Positions 45,527-55,499 of a DNA stretch of 59,446 nt are shown one piece after another. Position 1 is the stretch's first letter. Every line of letters begins with the position of its first letter. The DNA is taken from positions 1 through 59,446 of the forward strand of contig NZ_JAAZQX010000018.1 of the NCBI RefSeq assembly GCF_012371325.1, written 5' to 3'. Origin of the DNA: Acinetobacter sp. A2 (GTDB lineage: Bacteria > Pseudomonadota > Gammaproteobacteria > Pseudomonadales > Moraxellaceae). The position numbers and the translations under genes are program-made. The notes under the pieces were generated by a model. It searched no databases, was not told where the DNA came from, and worked only from the letters and a program-made list of their open reading frames with translations.

Positions 45527-46429
45527 TTGGTGTTCCCCTTGAACTTGACTTATTTAAGACTAATTAAAAAAGCCCCCAAATTATTTAAGAAACTTGGGTT
45601 AAATTCTTTAGAAAAATCAGCTCAAAAATACTATCAAAAGTCGTTACTTCAATATTTATATGAACAGAATGGATACCTATTTGTAGACGCTATAAATCAG
45701 TCTACAAACTCATCTTCAGATATAGTCTGGGTATGTTGGCTCCAAGGTATAGAAAGTGCCCCTCCACTTGTCAAAACATGTATTAATTCTATAAAGCAAT
45801 ACAATAGCAATGTATGCCTAATAGATATTAATAATTATAAAAAATATGTAGATATTCCTAATTTTATTATTGATAAGCTCAATAAGAAAATTATCACTCC
45901 AACTCATTTTTCAGATATTTTAAGATTTGCATTATTAGCTAAACATGGTGGCACATGGATAGATGCTACCTATTTAATTCTAAACAAAGTACCTAAACAA
46001 ATGTTAATGAATGATTTCTTTACCCTTTCTAGTAATCATTCTACATTTAAACAGTGGATTCCAGAGGGAAAATGGTCTGGTAATTTTATAAAATTTAGTC
46101 CTGGTGACTCAACGCCAAAAATCATTTTTCAATGTTTTTTAAACTATTGGGAAAACAATGATTATTTAATTGACTATTTTTTAATTGATTATTTAATAAA
46201 ACTCAATTATTTAAACAATCTCACATTTAAACAACAAGTCGATAATAACGCTCCTGAGGCCGATAACATCTTCTTACTTGCAGAAATACTTTTCGAACCT
46301 ATCACGCCTACAAATAATTATCGATTAGAACAAGACAGTATAAAAATTTATAAGCTTTCTCATAGAGTTGATACCCTATCACAGAGTATCAACAGCACAT
46401 ATTACGAGAAATATATATTAAATAAATAA
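45527..46429 (+). CDS. Capsular-polysaccharide-synthesis-type glycosyltransferase
   Basis: 300 residues. The stretch DIVWVCWLQGIESAPPLV, then THFSDILRFALLAKHGGTWIDATYLI, is typical of the capsule-synthesis/GT32-like transferases that carry a DxD-type site. The start is unclear: the frame opens with TTG at 45527, GTG at 45530 or TTG at 45539, with no ATG nearby and no good ribosome site. The gene is very AT-rich, unlike aspS. It is the first gene of the outer-core-type island and is convergent with the DUF4422 gene two bases away. Confidence 0.75.
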   Translation: MVFPLNLTYLRLIKKAPKLFKKLGLNSLEKSAQKYYQKSLLQYLYEQNGYLFVDAINQSTNSSSDIVWVCWLQGIESAPPLVKTCINSIKQYNSNVCLIDINNYKKYVDIPNFIIDKLNKKIITPTHFSDILRFALLAKHGGTWIDATYLILNKVPKQMLMNDFFTLSSNHSTFKQWIPEGKWSGNFIKFSPGDSTPKIIFQCFLNYWENNDYLIDYFLIDYLIKLNYLNNLTFKQQVDNNAPEADNIFLLAEILFEPITPTNNYRLEQDSIKIYKLSHRVDTLSQSINSTYYEKYILNK

Positions 46430-46431
46430 CA

Positions 46432-47157
46432 TTATTTCATTACGACATCAATTTCACTTACTTTTATTTCATTATTATGATGTAATAAAAACACATTAAA
46501 TAATCGCTCAGACAAAAAACCAAATATTCTTTTTTGATATGAATTATAAGAAGAAATATCTAATTCTTTTTCAAGCTCAAATAAAATTTTAAACATCCAA
46601 TTACAGTATTTGTCTAACCAAATTTTATGCATGACAAACATATTGAATAAAGATATTCCTTTAATCGAATTACTCAAACAATCAAATGCCTTAATATATT
46701 CAGGACTATTCTTCTCAATTATTTGACGTAATAAAATAAAGTCAGCTAGATAGTGATCTTTTGCATAATGTTCTTTAACACTAATAGCTTTTTTTGCAAA
46801 ACGTAATCCTAAAACTTTTTTAACTTTAAAGAACTGATTTCTCTTTGCGACCCAAATATGATTTTCAGCTAATTCGCTAATATCATTTGTTGTTAGTAAC
46901 TCACCTTGTTTATTCACAAAATAACGTCGATAGTGAACTAATCCTAATATTTTTGCCTCAGAATTTTTCCACATCCAATACAAAGCTGTTAATTCACAAA
47001 ATGAAGAATTAAGGTTAGATATATGATCTCCAGTATTATCACCGATAATACCTAGATCTAATAATGAATTTTCCTTTCCAACATGAATCGGAATATAAGG
47101 CTCTATACATGGAAAGTCATATGCTTTATGCGTTGCGACGTAGATCTCATGTTTCAT
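46432..47157 (-). CDS. DUF4422-family putative glycosyltransferase
   Basis: 241 residues with DUF4422 features: IYVATHKAYDFP at the start, then GDNTGDHISNLNSSFCELTALYW and ILGLVHYRRYF. These proteins occur in surface-glycan clusters and are taken to be glycosyltransferases. The start overlaps the glf stop by one base (TGATG), so it is translated after UDP-galactopyranose mutase and may well use UDP-galactofuranose; that link is inference from adjacency. Confidence 0.8.
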   Translation of the reverse strand: MKHEIYVATHKAYDFPCIEPYIPIHVGKENSLLDLGIIGDNTGDHISNLNSSFCELTALYWMWKNSEAKILGLVHYRRYFVNKQGELLTTNDISELAENHIWVAKRNQFFKVKKVLGLRFAKKAISVKEHYAKDHYLADFILLRQIIEKNSPEYIKAFDCLSNSIKGISLFNMFVMHKIWLDKYCNWMFKILFELEKELDISSYNSYQKRIFGFLSERLFNVFLLHHNNEIKVSEIDVVMK

Positions 47158-48308
47158 CAGGAAATACCCTCCTGATGATAAAAACTTTCAATCAGTTTTC
47201 CTTGAGCGATATCTTCAAGCATTTTTTTTGACAAATCTAAAGCCTCTCTTATTGTTACATCCATATCCATATAACGATAAGTTGCTAAACGTCCTGCAAA
47301 TGTTACTCCTCGCTCATCCCGAGCAAGCTTTATATATTCATCTAAGATTTTTTTGTCATCAACTAATCTAATAGGATAATAAGGAATATCTTTTTCTGTG
47401 CATGCTCGACTATATTCTTTAAAATAAATAGTTCGATGATGTTCTTCCCAAGGTGTAAAGTGCTTGTGCTCTGAAATACGTGTAAATGGAACCTCTTCAT
47501 TTCCATAATTCATTACTGCAGTACCTTGAAAATCTCCTTCCGCCTCAAACTTAATAAAATCTAGAGTTCTATAACCTAAATGACCTTTTTTGTAATCAAA
47601 CCACTCATCAAGCTTGCCCGTCCAAATGATATGATCAAATTCATTTTTTAATAAAGCATCGAATTTTGTAGTAAGTTTAATAGCAATATTTTCATGCGAT
47701 AAAATATTTTGCACTAAATAAGTATAACCATCTCGAGGCATACCCTGATATTTATGTGAAAAGTAATTATCATCATAATTAAAACGAATAGGCAAACGCT
47801 TTAGAATACTGGCAGGCAAACTACTCGGTTCACATCCCCATTGTTTTTTAGTATAACCTTTAAAAAAAGACTCATATAAATCTTTACCAATAAACTTTAA
47901 AGCTTGCTCCTCAAAGTTTTTTGGTTCTTGAATATCATCTGATGCAATTGATTTAATCCAATCCTTTGCCTCTTGAGGGTTCATACTTTTTTTATAAAAT
48001 TGATTAATCGTATGTAAATTAATTGGTAACGAATATACTTCATTATTATATGTTGTTTTCACACGATTAATGTAAGGAACAAATTCACCAAACTTATTAA
48101 TATATTTCCATATTAGTTCATCACTTGTATGGAAAATATGTGGCCCATAGACATGCTCCATGATCCCTGTATTATCGTCTCGTAAAGTATGACAATTTCC
48201 AGCAATATGAGAACGCTGATCAATCACCGTGATTTGATGTCCGTGTTGGGCCAACTCTCTGGCAATAACAGCACCTGTAAAACCAGCTCCAACTATAAGA
48301 AAATTCAT
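47157..48308 (-). CDS. glf: UDP-galactopyranose mutase
   Basis: Flavoenzyme that converts UDP-galactopyranose to UDP-galactofuranose. 383 residues with an N-terminal FAD-binding GAGFTGAVIARELAQHGH, then HVYGPHIFHTSDE and GYTKKQWG, and a C-terminal FAGRLATYRYMDMD. Its presence predicts galactofuranose in the outer-core or other surface glycan. First gene of glf-DUF4422. AT-rich, in line with horizontal acquisition. Confidence 0.95.
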   Translation of the reverse strand: MNFLIVGAGFTGAVIARELAQHGHQITVIDQRSHIAGNCHTLRDDNTGIMEHVYGPHIFHTSDELIWKYINKFGEFVPYINRVKTTYNNEVYSLPINLHTINQFYKKSMNPQEAKDWIKSIASDDIQEPKNFEEQALKFIGKDLYESFFKGYTKKQWGCEPSSLPASILKRLPIRFNYDDNYFSHKYQGMPRDGYTYLVQNILSHENIAIKLTTKFDALLKNEFDHIIWTGKLDEWFDYKKGHLGYRTLDFIKFEAEGDFQGTAVMNYGNEEVPFTRISEHKHFTPWEEHHRTIYFKEYSRACTEKDIPYYPIRLVDDKKILDEYIKLARDERGVTFAGRLATYRYMDMDVTIREALDLSKKMLEDIAQGKLIESFYHQEGIS

Positions 48309-48366
48309 TATTTACTCTATCAATCTAAAGGTTTACGCAACTCTATATTTAAAAAACAGTTGAAAT

Positions 48367-49452
48367 TTAAGACTTTGCTCTTAAAATATTAAAATACTCA
48401 ACCACTTCTGAAATAAACTTATTATGATCTTTCGCAATTTGTTCAAAGCAATAAATATTTAATGCTTCTTGTTTTGCATTTTGTGCAATTTCTAATGCTT
48501 CATCTGGATGATTTATCAGATATTCAATACCATTAGCCAAGTCTTCAGGATCTCCAACTTTACTAACCCAAGCATTTTGACGATGCTTACATACTTGCAT
48601 AGGTCCAATATGATCACTACTCAATACGATCTTTCCCCAGCCAAATGCATCTAAAATACCGAGGGGTTGAATATCAGTTAATGAGGTAATCGCCATCATA
48701 TCTGCTTGATGATAAATCTCGACTTTTTGTTGAGCATCTACCCAGCCAGGAAATTTTACTATATGTTCAATTCCGAAGCTCTTTACCATTTCTTGATATT
48801 CTTGTTTATTCTCGCCATCACCAGCAAGAATAGCATTTATAGATATTCCTCTTTTATTAAGTATATGAATAGCTTCAATTACAACATGAACTCCCTTATT
48901 TGGAATCATTCGTGTCAGCATGCCAATAGTTGGTGGAGATTTCAAAGGAGATGGAAGTGCTGGCTCATCAGGTAAATGCATAAGATTTGAAATGACACGA
49001 TGCATTTTATGTTCATTTTGCTCCTTAGTGAGCCTTGATTTAACTAAATCCTGAATATAAGGAGTAATGTGAATAAATGCATCTGCACGCACTGTCCGTT
49101 TCACATTATGACTATGATTAACTGCAATAACAGGAATTTTCTTTTCCATACCAATCATAGCATTCTTGAATAACCATACCGCTTTTCCACTATGAGCGAT
49201 TACAGCATCCGGTTGTTGCTGTTGGATAAAATTTCGAACCTTCATGGCAGCAATAATGCTATAGAATCCAGTATTTGGAATTACATGAATAGGACGTTGA
49301 CCACTGCTTAAATGTTTATTTTCCTCACCACGCAATAGAACAACTTCATGTCCTCCTATCTGCTCTAAGGTATCGGCAATATTCAACATAGCTTGCCATC
49401 TACCGCCAGTTGCATCACCATATACAGTATTAATAATCTTCAATTTTTTCAA
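48367..49452 (-). CDS. GT4-family glycosyltransferase
   Basis: 361 residues with a GT-B fold: an N-terminal domain opening KIINTVYGDATGGRWQAML and a C-terminal domain with IGMLTRMIPNKGVHVVIEAI, ILAGDGEN, VKFPGWVDAQQKVEIYHQAD and the EX7E-like donor loop TDIQPLGILDAFGWGK. It probably adds a sugar to a lipooligosaccharide or similar acceptor at the cytoplasmic membrane face. It lies 58 bases upstream of glf on the same strand and likely leads that operon. Confidence 0.88.
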   Translation of the reverse strand: MKKLKIINTVYGDATGGRWQAMLNIADTLEQIGGHEVVLLRGEENKHLSSGQRPIHVIPNTGFYSIIAAMKVRNFIQQQQPDAVIAHSGKAVWLFKNAMIGMEKKIPVIAVNHSHNVKRTVRADAFIHITPYIQDLVKSRLTKEQNEHKMHRVISNLMHLPDEPALPSPLKSPPTIGMLTRMIPNKGVHVVIEAIHILNKRGISINAILAGDGENKQEYQEMVKSFGIEHIVKFPGWVDAQQKVEIYHQADMMAITSLTDIQPLGILDAFGWGKIVLSSDHIGPMQVCKHRQNAWVSKVGDPEDLANGIEYLINHPDEALEIAQNAKQEALNIYCFEQIAKDHNKFISEVVEYFNILRAKS

Positions 49453-49630
49453 AATATAACCTTAAAACAATTTAAGCAGTGACCCTTTATCTCAATATTC
49501 TAATATTTTAAACTTATTTAATCTATTCCCCTTTCTTAAATTCCACACCCTTAGCTCATAAGTAGCAGTTCTGACAAATTTAATGAATTTTGCTACCATA
49601 CCAAATAGATAGATCAAACTTTCAAATATT

Positions 49631-50599
49631 ATGAAAAGCAAACCTAGCCTTGCAGTTCTCCTGATTCATGACCAACGTGCTGGACATTTAAATCCTAGCT
49701 TAGGAGTTTACGACAATCTAGAAACCGCTTATTCAACCGCTTTATATAAAACAGTTACACCCACCTTAAAAAAGTGGCAAATCAGCCTCTTAAAAAAAAT
49801 TAGTTGGTATCCGCGTTTATTCGATTTATTTACTGCTTTATTTTTTAAAAAAAATTATTTAAATCAAAATATTAACTGCATTATTTGCTCTGGAATGCCC
49901 AACTTAATCTATGGCATTTTTGTAAGCCGTAGTTTAAAAGTTCCTCTATTTTATGCAGGTGACTTACGTAAGGTAAACAGCAAACTAGTCAGCTGCACAA
50001 TTACTGCACTCCCACAAAACACGCTATCAGACCAAGTTGTACTAACAACACCACCTGTTAAAAAAGAGTTTTTTAACATGCAACATGATCAACTCGATCA
50101 AACAACGGCTTTACTCGTTTTAGGAGGGGCTACAGATGAACATCCTTTTACTTATAGAGATTTTGAAAAAATCATAAGTAACTTCATTCTATTTTGTAGA
50201 AACAATCAACTTAAAGGCTTAATTACCAACTCACGTCGCACACCAAATCTAAGTGCATTTTTGAATAAAACTGATATTCCAAAAAATATCCAATTACATT
50301 TTATTCATACTGAAAAAGCTTTGTCACTAATTCAACTAATTCAACAAGCTACTTATATTTTCGTCACAGAAGATAGTACTTCCATGCTTGCCGAAACTAT
50401 CCAAAGTGGACGTTTTGTCAGCTCAATATATAGCCCCAAGTCTATTTTAGAACCTTTAAATGAGAAATATCTTCAAGCTCAACTCATGCAGAGACAAATG
50501 CTCGAAGATATTTTTCAGTATCCAAATGTCAGAAATACCCAAAATTTAAACTCATCAAGCCCAATTACCCAAGCTTTTAAACGTAATTTAGGATATTAA
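49631..50599 (+). CDS. ELM1-like (mitochondrial-fission-ELM1 family) GT-B protein, copy A
   Basis: 322 residues: LLIHDQRAGHLNPSLGVYDN at the start and LLVLGGATDEHPF, then FVTEDSTSMLAETIQSG near the C-terminus. This family has a GT-B-like fold and appears in lipooligosaccharide clusters; a glycosyltransferase or related role is likely but unproven. It is a distant homologue of the gene at 52356. One base separates its stop from the GT2 start, so the two form an operon. Divergent from the GT4 gene over 178 bases. Confidence 0.78.
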   Translation: MKSKPSLAVLLIHDQRAGHLNPSLGVYDNLETAYSTALYKTVTPTLKKWQISLLKKISWYPRLFDLFTALFFKKNYLNQNINCIICSGMPNLIYGIFVSRSLKVPLFYAGDLRKVNSKLVSCTITALPQNTLSDQVVLTTPPVKKEFFNMQHDQLDQTTALLVLGGATDEHPFTYRDFEKIISNFILFCRNNQLKGLITNSRRTPNLSAFLNKTDIPKNIQLHFIHTEKALSLIQLIQQATYIFVTEDSTSMLAETIQSGRFVSSIYSPKSILEPLNEKYLQAQLMQRQMLEDIFQYPNVRNTQNLNSSSPITQAFKRNLGY

Positions 50600-50600
50600 A

Positions 50601-51539
50601 ATGATTTCAGTCATCCTCACTCATTACAATAAAGGCCTATTACTGAATAGAACCATTGAATCACTACAACCTCAAGATGAAAATTTGCACGAAATTATTG
50701 TGGTAGATGACTGCTCTACAGACCCAGAATGGTGCAAAAACAGTAAATATCTAATAGAAACTTACCCAAAAATCAAAATCATTCAAAATGCAGACAATAA
50801 AGGTCCAGCTGTTCGCTTAAATCAAGGTGCATTTTCTGCAACTGGCGATTATCTATTTTTCATGGATGCTGATGATATTTTAGCACCTAATCGTCTCAAG
50901 ATGTTTTTAGCAGAAATGCAAAAGCAAAATGCCGATTTATGTTATGCAGAAAAGGTGAAAATTCACGATCTAAATGAAATTCAGAGGCATACTCTTGCAA
51001 CATGGCAATCTAGCACAACACCTTTAAATTATGTACTTGAAAATAATATTATGCAGATGTGCGTTATGTGTACACGTGAATTATTTCAAAAGTCTAAAGG
51101 TTGCAATGAAAATATATTTATTCAAGATGAATCATTAGCTTTGAACTTATCCAAATATTCAAAAAAAATAATCTCTAGTGACTTACATAGTGTTTTTGTT
51201 ATTTTAGATGAGACTGAAACAAAATCTATTCGTGGGGAAAACCGCCTATCCCGCCATCTAGAACAACAACACCATGATATGTTCTTCACAATTGATGATT
51301 TTATCCGAGACTATCCAGATATTGCTGAACAAAATAAAAAACTATTGATCAAAAAAGCAATTTCAACCTATTGGAAAAGTATACGCCATACACCCCAGCG
51401 AAAATTTACAGACTTTATTATTTACCTAACAGGTCGTCTTCATCCAATTCAAACATGGAACAAACACAGGATGAAGCTTACAACTTACTTCAATCAATTA
51501 AATCATGTAAGGAAAATTAATAGCAGAGAAAGCAACTAA
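50601..51539 (+). CDS. GT2-family glycosyltransferase
   Basis: 312 residues of GT-A fold: ISVILTHYNKGLLLNRTIES at the start, then VVDDCSTD, NKGPAVRLNQGAFSATGDYLFFMDADD with the metal-binding DxD. A typical inverting transferase acting on the growing oligosaccharide at the inner membrane's cytoplasmic face. Translationally coupled to the ELM1-like gene upstream. It overlaps the convergent deacetylase gene by four bases. Confidence 0.88.
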   Translation: MISVILTHYNKGLLLNRTIESLQPQDENLHEIIVVDDCSTDPEWCKNSKYLIETYPKIKIIQNADNKGPAVRLNQGAFSATGDYLFFMDADDILAPNRLKMFLAEMQKQNADLCYAEKVKIHDLNEIQRHTLATWQSSTTPLNYVLENNIMQMCVMCTRELFQKSKGCNENIFIQDESLALNLSKYSKKIISSDLHSVFVILDETETKSIRGENRLSRHLEQQHHDMFFTIDDFIRDYPDIAEQNKKLLIKKAISTYWKSIRHTPQRKFTDFIIYLTGRLHPIQTWNKHRMKLTTYFNQLNHVRKINSRESN

Positions 51540-52342
51540 GCTCTTTTCCCCAATTTCATTCGCAATTTAAAAGCAAATAATGAGTCTTTACCACTCACTT
51601 TAATACGTTGCAATTGCATAAAATCAGGCATTTTCCCATCTATGCCTTCTTGCGTTGTTACTGCATTGGTATATCCTGCCTGCTGTGCCAAACTTACATC
51701 ACGCGCGGCATAAATACCAAATGGATATGCAAAACTATTTACAGAGCGATGAATCAAACCTTCAAGTGATTGCTTGGATTGAGTTAACTCATCTAAGCAT
51801 TCAATATCATCCAACTTTGCAAGATTCGCATGGGTCATTGTATGTGAACCAATTTCTATCAAACCGGAATTTGATAACAATTTGACTTGTTCATCATTTA
51901 ATTTAGGCTCACGGGCAAGTTCACCACTATTATGATGCACTTTTTTGTAGGTTGACCAATCTCGATCATGTCGGTCTACCACTACATAAATCGTCGCTTT
52001 GGCTTGGTATTTTTCTAAAATTGCAAAAGCATTTTCCAAGTTATCTAAATAACCATCATCAAAAGTGATTGCAACAGTTTTTGCAGGATGCTCCCCCCAA
52101 TGGTCTTGTAATTCCTGCATAGTTACAAAGTTAAAACCTTCTGCTTTTAACCATGCTATTTGCTTTTCAAACTCAGTAGGCTTAACTCGTAATTTATTAA
52201 ACTTTGCACCATCTATATGCTCACGTACCATGTGATACATTAAAATTCGTGGTCTATCCCAATCTACTGCTGGCTTCCACCATGCGTACTTATAACTGAA
52301 TGCGAACAACAAGATAAATAAAACAATCAGAATATAAATCAC
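51536..52342 (-). CDS. Polysaccharide deacetylase (NodB family)
   Basis: Removes N- or O-acetyl groups from a surface sugar. 268 residues with an N-terminal TM anchor (MIYILIVLFILLFAFSYKYA), so the enzyme likely faces the periplasm. NodB motifs are visible: TFDDGYLDN (motif 1, metal Asp) and SHTMTHANL (motif 2, metal His pair), then SFAYPFGIY (motif 3). Deacetylases of this type are regular members of Acinetobacter outer-core loci (pda). It is 13 bases downstream of the second ELM1-like gene. Confidence 0.9.
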   Translation of the reverse strand: MIYILIVLFILLFAFSYKYAWWKPAVDWDRPRILMYHMVREHIDGAKFNKLRVKPTEFEKQIAWLKAEGFNFVTMQELQDHWGEHPAKTVAITFDDGYLDNLENAFAILEKYQAKATIYVVVDRHDRDWSTYKKVHHNSGELAREPKLNDEQVKLLSNSGLIEIGSHTMTHANLAKLDDIECLDELTQSKQSLEGLIHRSVNSFAYPFGIYAARDVSLAQQAGYTNAVTTQEGIDGKMPDFMQLQRIKVSGKDSLFAFKLRMKLGKRA

Positions 52343-52355
52343 GATTAAATCACAG

Positions 52356-53252
52356 CTACTTGATTAAAAGATATGTTGCCACACGCTCTGCTTCTTTAAA
52401 AGCAGGCGTAGAATATAATTCAGCAATTTGTCTGGCATTCGATACAAGTTTTTGATCAACCAAATGCTGTACCGAACGCGTAATCCGATCCTCTTTCACT
52501 CGATCTATCTGAATAAGCCCTACTTTACAACCTGCGGTGAGTGCCTCGTATATCATAGACACACTATCTTCAGTCACCCATACTGCTTCCGCTTTTTGCA
52601 TCTCTTCAAAAATCCAACCCTGCGGCGTTTCTTCAACTGGGAAAATTTGCAATTGTGAAGCAAAACTTTGCTGAGCCAATGTCGCTAAAAAATCAGCAGG
52701 TGTACGCCTAGAACTCGTCAAAATAATCTCACACTGCATATTCTGCTGCACAATCTGCCCAATCGCAGACAACACCTTATCTGCATTCCAAACATGCCGT
52801 TTAGATGAACCACCTAATGCAATCAAAATACGGTTTGCTATGTGTCGCTGCTCATTTTCAATTGGATTCAGCGCACCTTGTGTAACAATCACATTTGCCT
52901 GCTCTGGTACACCATCATGTTCAGGAATAACCACATAATTAAACCAAGACAATGGAAAATTTGGCTTCATTAAAATGACAGTTTTTGCTTGCGGAAAAAC
53001 CTTGCCCATCAAAAAAACACGGAATTGAGTATGACTGCCTACCCCAAAAATATAATCTGGTAGCTGCGATACTGCTGCATGTTTTTGTTTTTTATATGCA
53101 GTCACCAAACTCAACAGTGGTAAATGATCAATCGAAATTTCTTCAAAAGTGAACTCAATATGTGTTTGCTTTTGCATTGCCTTAAAAAGACCTAATGCCT
53201 GAGAGCGATGACCAGCCTTGCCATCACTCACATATACAATATGCATATTCAC
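52356..53252 (-). CDS. ELM1-like (mitochondrial-fission-ELM1 family) GT-B protein, copy B
   Basis: 298 residues: HIVYVSDGKAGHRSQALGLF at the start, ILIALGGSSKRHVWNADKVL and VWVTEDSVSMIYEALTAGC. It shares the TEDSxSM motif and layout with the gene at 49631. It leads a two-gene operon with the deacetylase. In described outer-core loci the gene next to the deacetylase is often labelled glycosyl hydrolase; the visible features fit a GT-B fold better. Base composition is closer to the chromosome than the genes at 45.5-51.5 kb. Confidence 0.78.
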   Translation of the reverse strand: MNMHIVYVSDGKAGHRSQALGLFKAMQKQTHIEFTFEEISIDHLPLLSLVTAYKKQKHAAVSQLPDYIFGVGSHTQFRVFLMGKVFPQAKTVILMKPNFPLSWFNYVVIPEHDGVPEQANVIVTQGALNPIENEQRHIANRILIALGGSSKRHVWNADKVLSAIGQIVQQNMQCEIILTSSRRTPADFLATLAQQSFASQLQIFPVEETPQGWIFEEMQKAEAVWVTEDSVSMIYEALTAGCKVGLIQIDRVKEDRITRSVQHLVDQKLVSNARQIAELYSTPAFKEAERVATYLLIK

Positions 53253-53423
53253 CCACCAGATCTAAAGCACGAATCGCATTATTTTACCCGATCAAAGCAT
53301 TTAAAGTAAGCAAAGCGATCTATCCCCAATGATTCGACATATAACCTTCACCAAACCGTCATCGAGCTTGAATAAATTTTCATCACATTAAAAACATATA
53401 AATAATAAGAAATTTGATTGAAT

Positions 53424-54593
53424 ATGAAAATCGCAATTGCAGGTACAGGTTACGTCGGTTTATCTAATGCCATGATTTTTGCTCAACATCATCAGGTCGT
53501 GGCCTACGATCTTCAAGCAGAAAAAATTAAACTACTCAATCAACGCATCTCACCCATTCGCGACCAAGAAATTTCTGAATTTTTAACAAAATCAGAATTA
53601 AATTTTCAAGCCACCCATTGCAAAATCGATGCCTATCAACATGCAGATTTTGTAATTATTGCCACCCCTACCGATTATGACCCAGAAACCAATTACTTCA
53701 ATACACAAAGCGTTGAAGCAGTCATTCAAGATGTATTGGCGATTAATCCTTTGGCAACCATGGTGATTAAATCCACTGTACCTGTAGGTTTTACCCAACA
53801 CATCAAACAAAAATATCACACCGAAAATATTATTTTTTCACCTGAATTTTTGCGCGAAGGTAAAGCGTTACATGACAACCTTTATCCTTCGCGGATTATT
53901 GTGGGTGAAAAATCAGAACGTGCCAAACTTTTTGCGAATATGCTGTTAGAAGGCTCAATCATAAAAGACTGTCCAGTGCTGTTTACCGAAGCTACCGAAG
54001 CCGAAGCGATTAAGCTATTCGCCAATACTTTTCTGGCGATGCGTGTCGCTTATTTCAATGAGTTAGATACCTATGCTCAAATCTACAACCTAGACACACG
54101 TCAAATTATTGATGGTGTCTGTTTAGACTCACGTATTGGTCAGTTTTACAATAACCCATCCTTCGGTTATGGCGGATATTGCTTACCCAAAGACACCAAA
54201 CAATTACTGGCAAACTATGCTCAAGTTCCAAGCAACTTGATTAAAGCCGTGGTAGATGCCAATCAAACCCGTCAAGAATTTATTGCAGAATCCATTCGCA
54301 AACAGCAACCCAAAGTGGTTGGGATTTATCGCCTGACCATGAAAAGTGGTTCAGATAATTTTCGCGCCTCGGCAATACAAGGTGTAATGCAATATCTCAA
54401 AGCCTACGGGATTAAAGTGATTATTTATGAACCTGGACTACAACAGAAAAAATTTCTCAACTCTAAAATCATTCATGATTTAGCCGAGTTTAAACAACGT
54501 GCCGATTTAATTGTCTGTAACCGTAAATGCTCATTGCTGCAAGATGTACAAAATAAGGTTTATACGCGTGATGTATTTGGAATGGATGATTAA
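53424..54593 (+). CDS. ugd: UDP-glucose 6-dehydrogenase
   Basis: Oxidises UDP-glucose to UDP-glucuronate with two NAD. 389 residues from the ATG at 53424, normal for the short (E. coli-like) form. NAD-binding [19 protein letters not shown] at the start, [16 protein letters not shown], and the catalytic Cys in [13 protein letters not shown]. In Acinetobacter ugd usually lies in the capsule locus, so one here at the edge of an outer-core-type island is notable. It is followed directly by IS remnants; ilvE, the usual other edge, is not seen. Confidence 0.95.
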   Translation: MKIAIAGTGYVGLSNAMIFAQHHQVVAYDLQAEKIKLLNQRISPIRDQEISEFLTKSELNFQATHCKIDAYQHADFVIIATPTDYDPETNYFNTQSVEAVIQDVLAINPLATMVIKSTVPVGFTQHIKQKYHTENIIFSPEFLREGKALHDNLYPSRIIVGEKSERAKLFANMLLEGSIIKDCPVLFTEATEAEAIKLFANTFLAMRVAYFNELDTYAQIYNLDTRQIIDGVCLDSRIGQFYNNPSFGYGGYCLPKDTKQLLANYAQVPSNLIKAVVDANQTRQEFIAESIRKQQPKVVGIYRLTMKSGSDNFRASAIQGVMQYLKAYGIKVIIYEPGLQQKKFLNSKIIHDLAEFKQRADLIVCNRKCSLLQDVQNKVYTRDVFGMDD

Positions 54594-54662
54594 AAACACT
54601 CATACAACTCATCCCTCAGCACACGAATTTTAAATATAAGGTACGCTCCAGCTATTATGTCT

Positions 54663-55499
54663 TGTCCTGAAATAGATTGACAGTATTCCACTTCAAACCG
54701 AGTTAAGCAATTAGCTCGGTTTTAGTTTGCTCATACGTCTGATTCGGGGTGTTCATATTTAAACTTAAATGTGGTCTATAGCAATTATAAATCATGATAG
54801 ATTCCGCAATTAAGTGATCTAACTCCTTCATGGTTTGACATCGCGTGGTTAAAAACTCCTGCTTTAATATTCCATTAATCCGCTCTGCTAATGCATTCTG
54901 GTAACAGTCTCCTCCATCTGTCATAGAAGGACATACCCCATAATGGCGTAATGCCGATTGATATAGTTCAGAGCAATACTGAGAGCCTCTGTCTGAATGG
55001 TGAATCATCCTGGCTGCCCGATCTGTCACATGCTGCATCGCCATATGTAGTGCCTGCACAACATTCTCTGCACGCATATCATTCGATAACTTATAACCTT
55101 TAATCTGGCGGGTATAAGCATCTGTCACTAAGGATAAATAATGTACGCCTTCAGCACTCTCAACATAGGTAATATCACTGACAAAGACTTCATTGGCTTG
55201 CACCGCTGAATAATCCTTTAATAAATTTGGATGCTTCTTCATCCAATGCTTGCTATCCGTAGTTTTTGTATAACGACGCTTGGGGCGAATCAATAAATTA
55301 TTTTCTTTCAATATTTTAAATAACTGATCCCGTCCACACTTTAAACCACGCTGCAACAATTTGCCTTTAATAAGCCAATACAGCTTACGTGTTCCGATAC
55401 TTGGCATGAGACAGCGATACTCCATAACCAACTCGAGTATTTGTTCTGTTACTTGTGCAGTAAGCGTCCGCTGAATCCCATGCCTATTTTTTAATTTTG
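54663..55499 (-). mobile_element. IS3-family element remnant
   Basis: The 3' part of an IS3-type element. A likely terminal repeat begins TGTCCTGAAATAGATTGACA at 54663, followed by a hairpin (AACCGAG/CTCGGTT) and the end of orfB. The other end, with orfA and the start of orfB, is missing: coding similarity stops at about 55499, where IS66 transposase sequence begins. It lies 70 bases downstream of ugd. Confidence 0.8.
54703..55499 (-). pseudogene. IS3-family transposase orfB, 5'-truncated
   Basis: An rve-type DDE integrase. The open frame continues upstream of the ATG at 55431 to about 55499 as NRHGIQRTLTAQVTEQILEL, so the N-terminus is cut off rather than starting at that ATG. The catalytic triad is still visible: Asp in FVSDITYV, Asp in HHSDRGSQY and Glu in NALAERINGILK. 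With orfA and the frameshift region gone it cannot make a normal OrfAB transposase. Confidence 0.85.

Noticed and set aside
45527..54593. Capsule (K) locus
   Set aside because: No wza-wzb-wzc, wzx/wzy, itrA-type initiating transferase, galU or gpi is present; the position after aspS and the deacetylase fit an outer-core locus better.
54703..55431. Complete IS3 orfB starting at the ATG at 55431
   Set aside because: Coding similarity continues upstream of that ATG to about 55499 in the same frame, so the gene is truncated rather than starting there.
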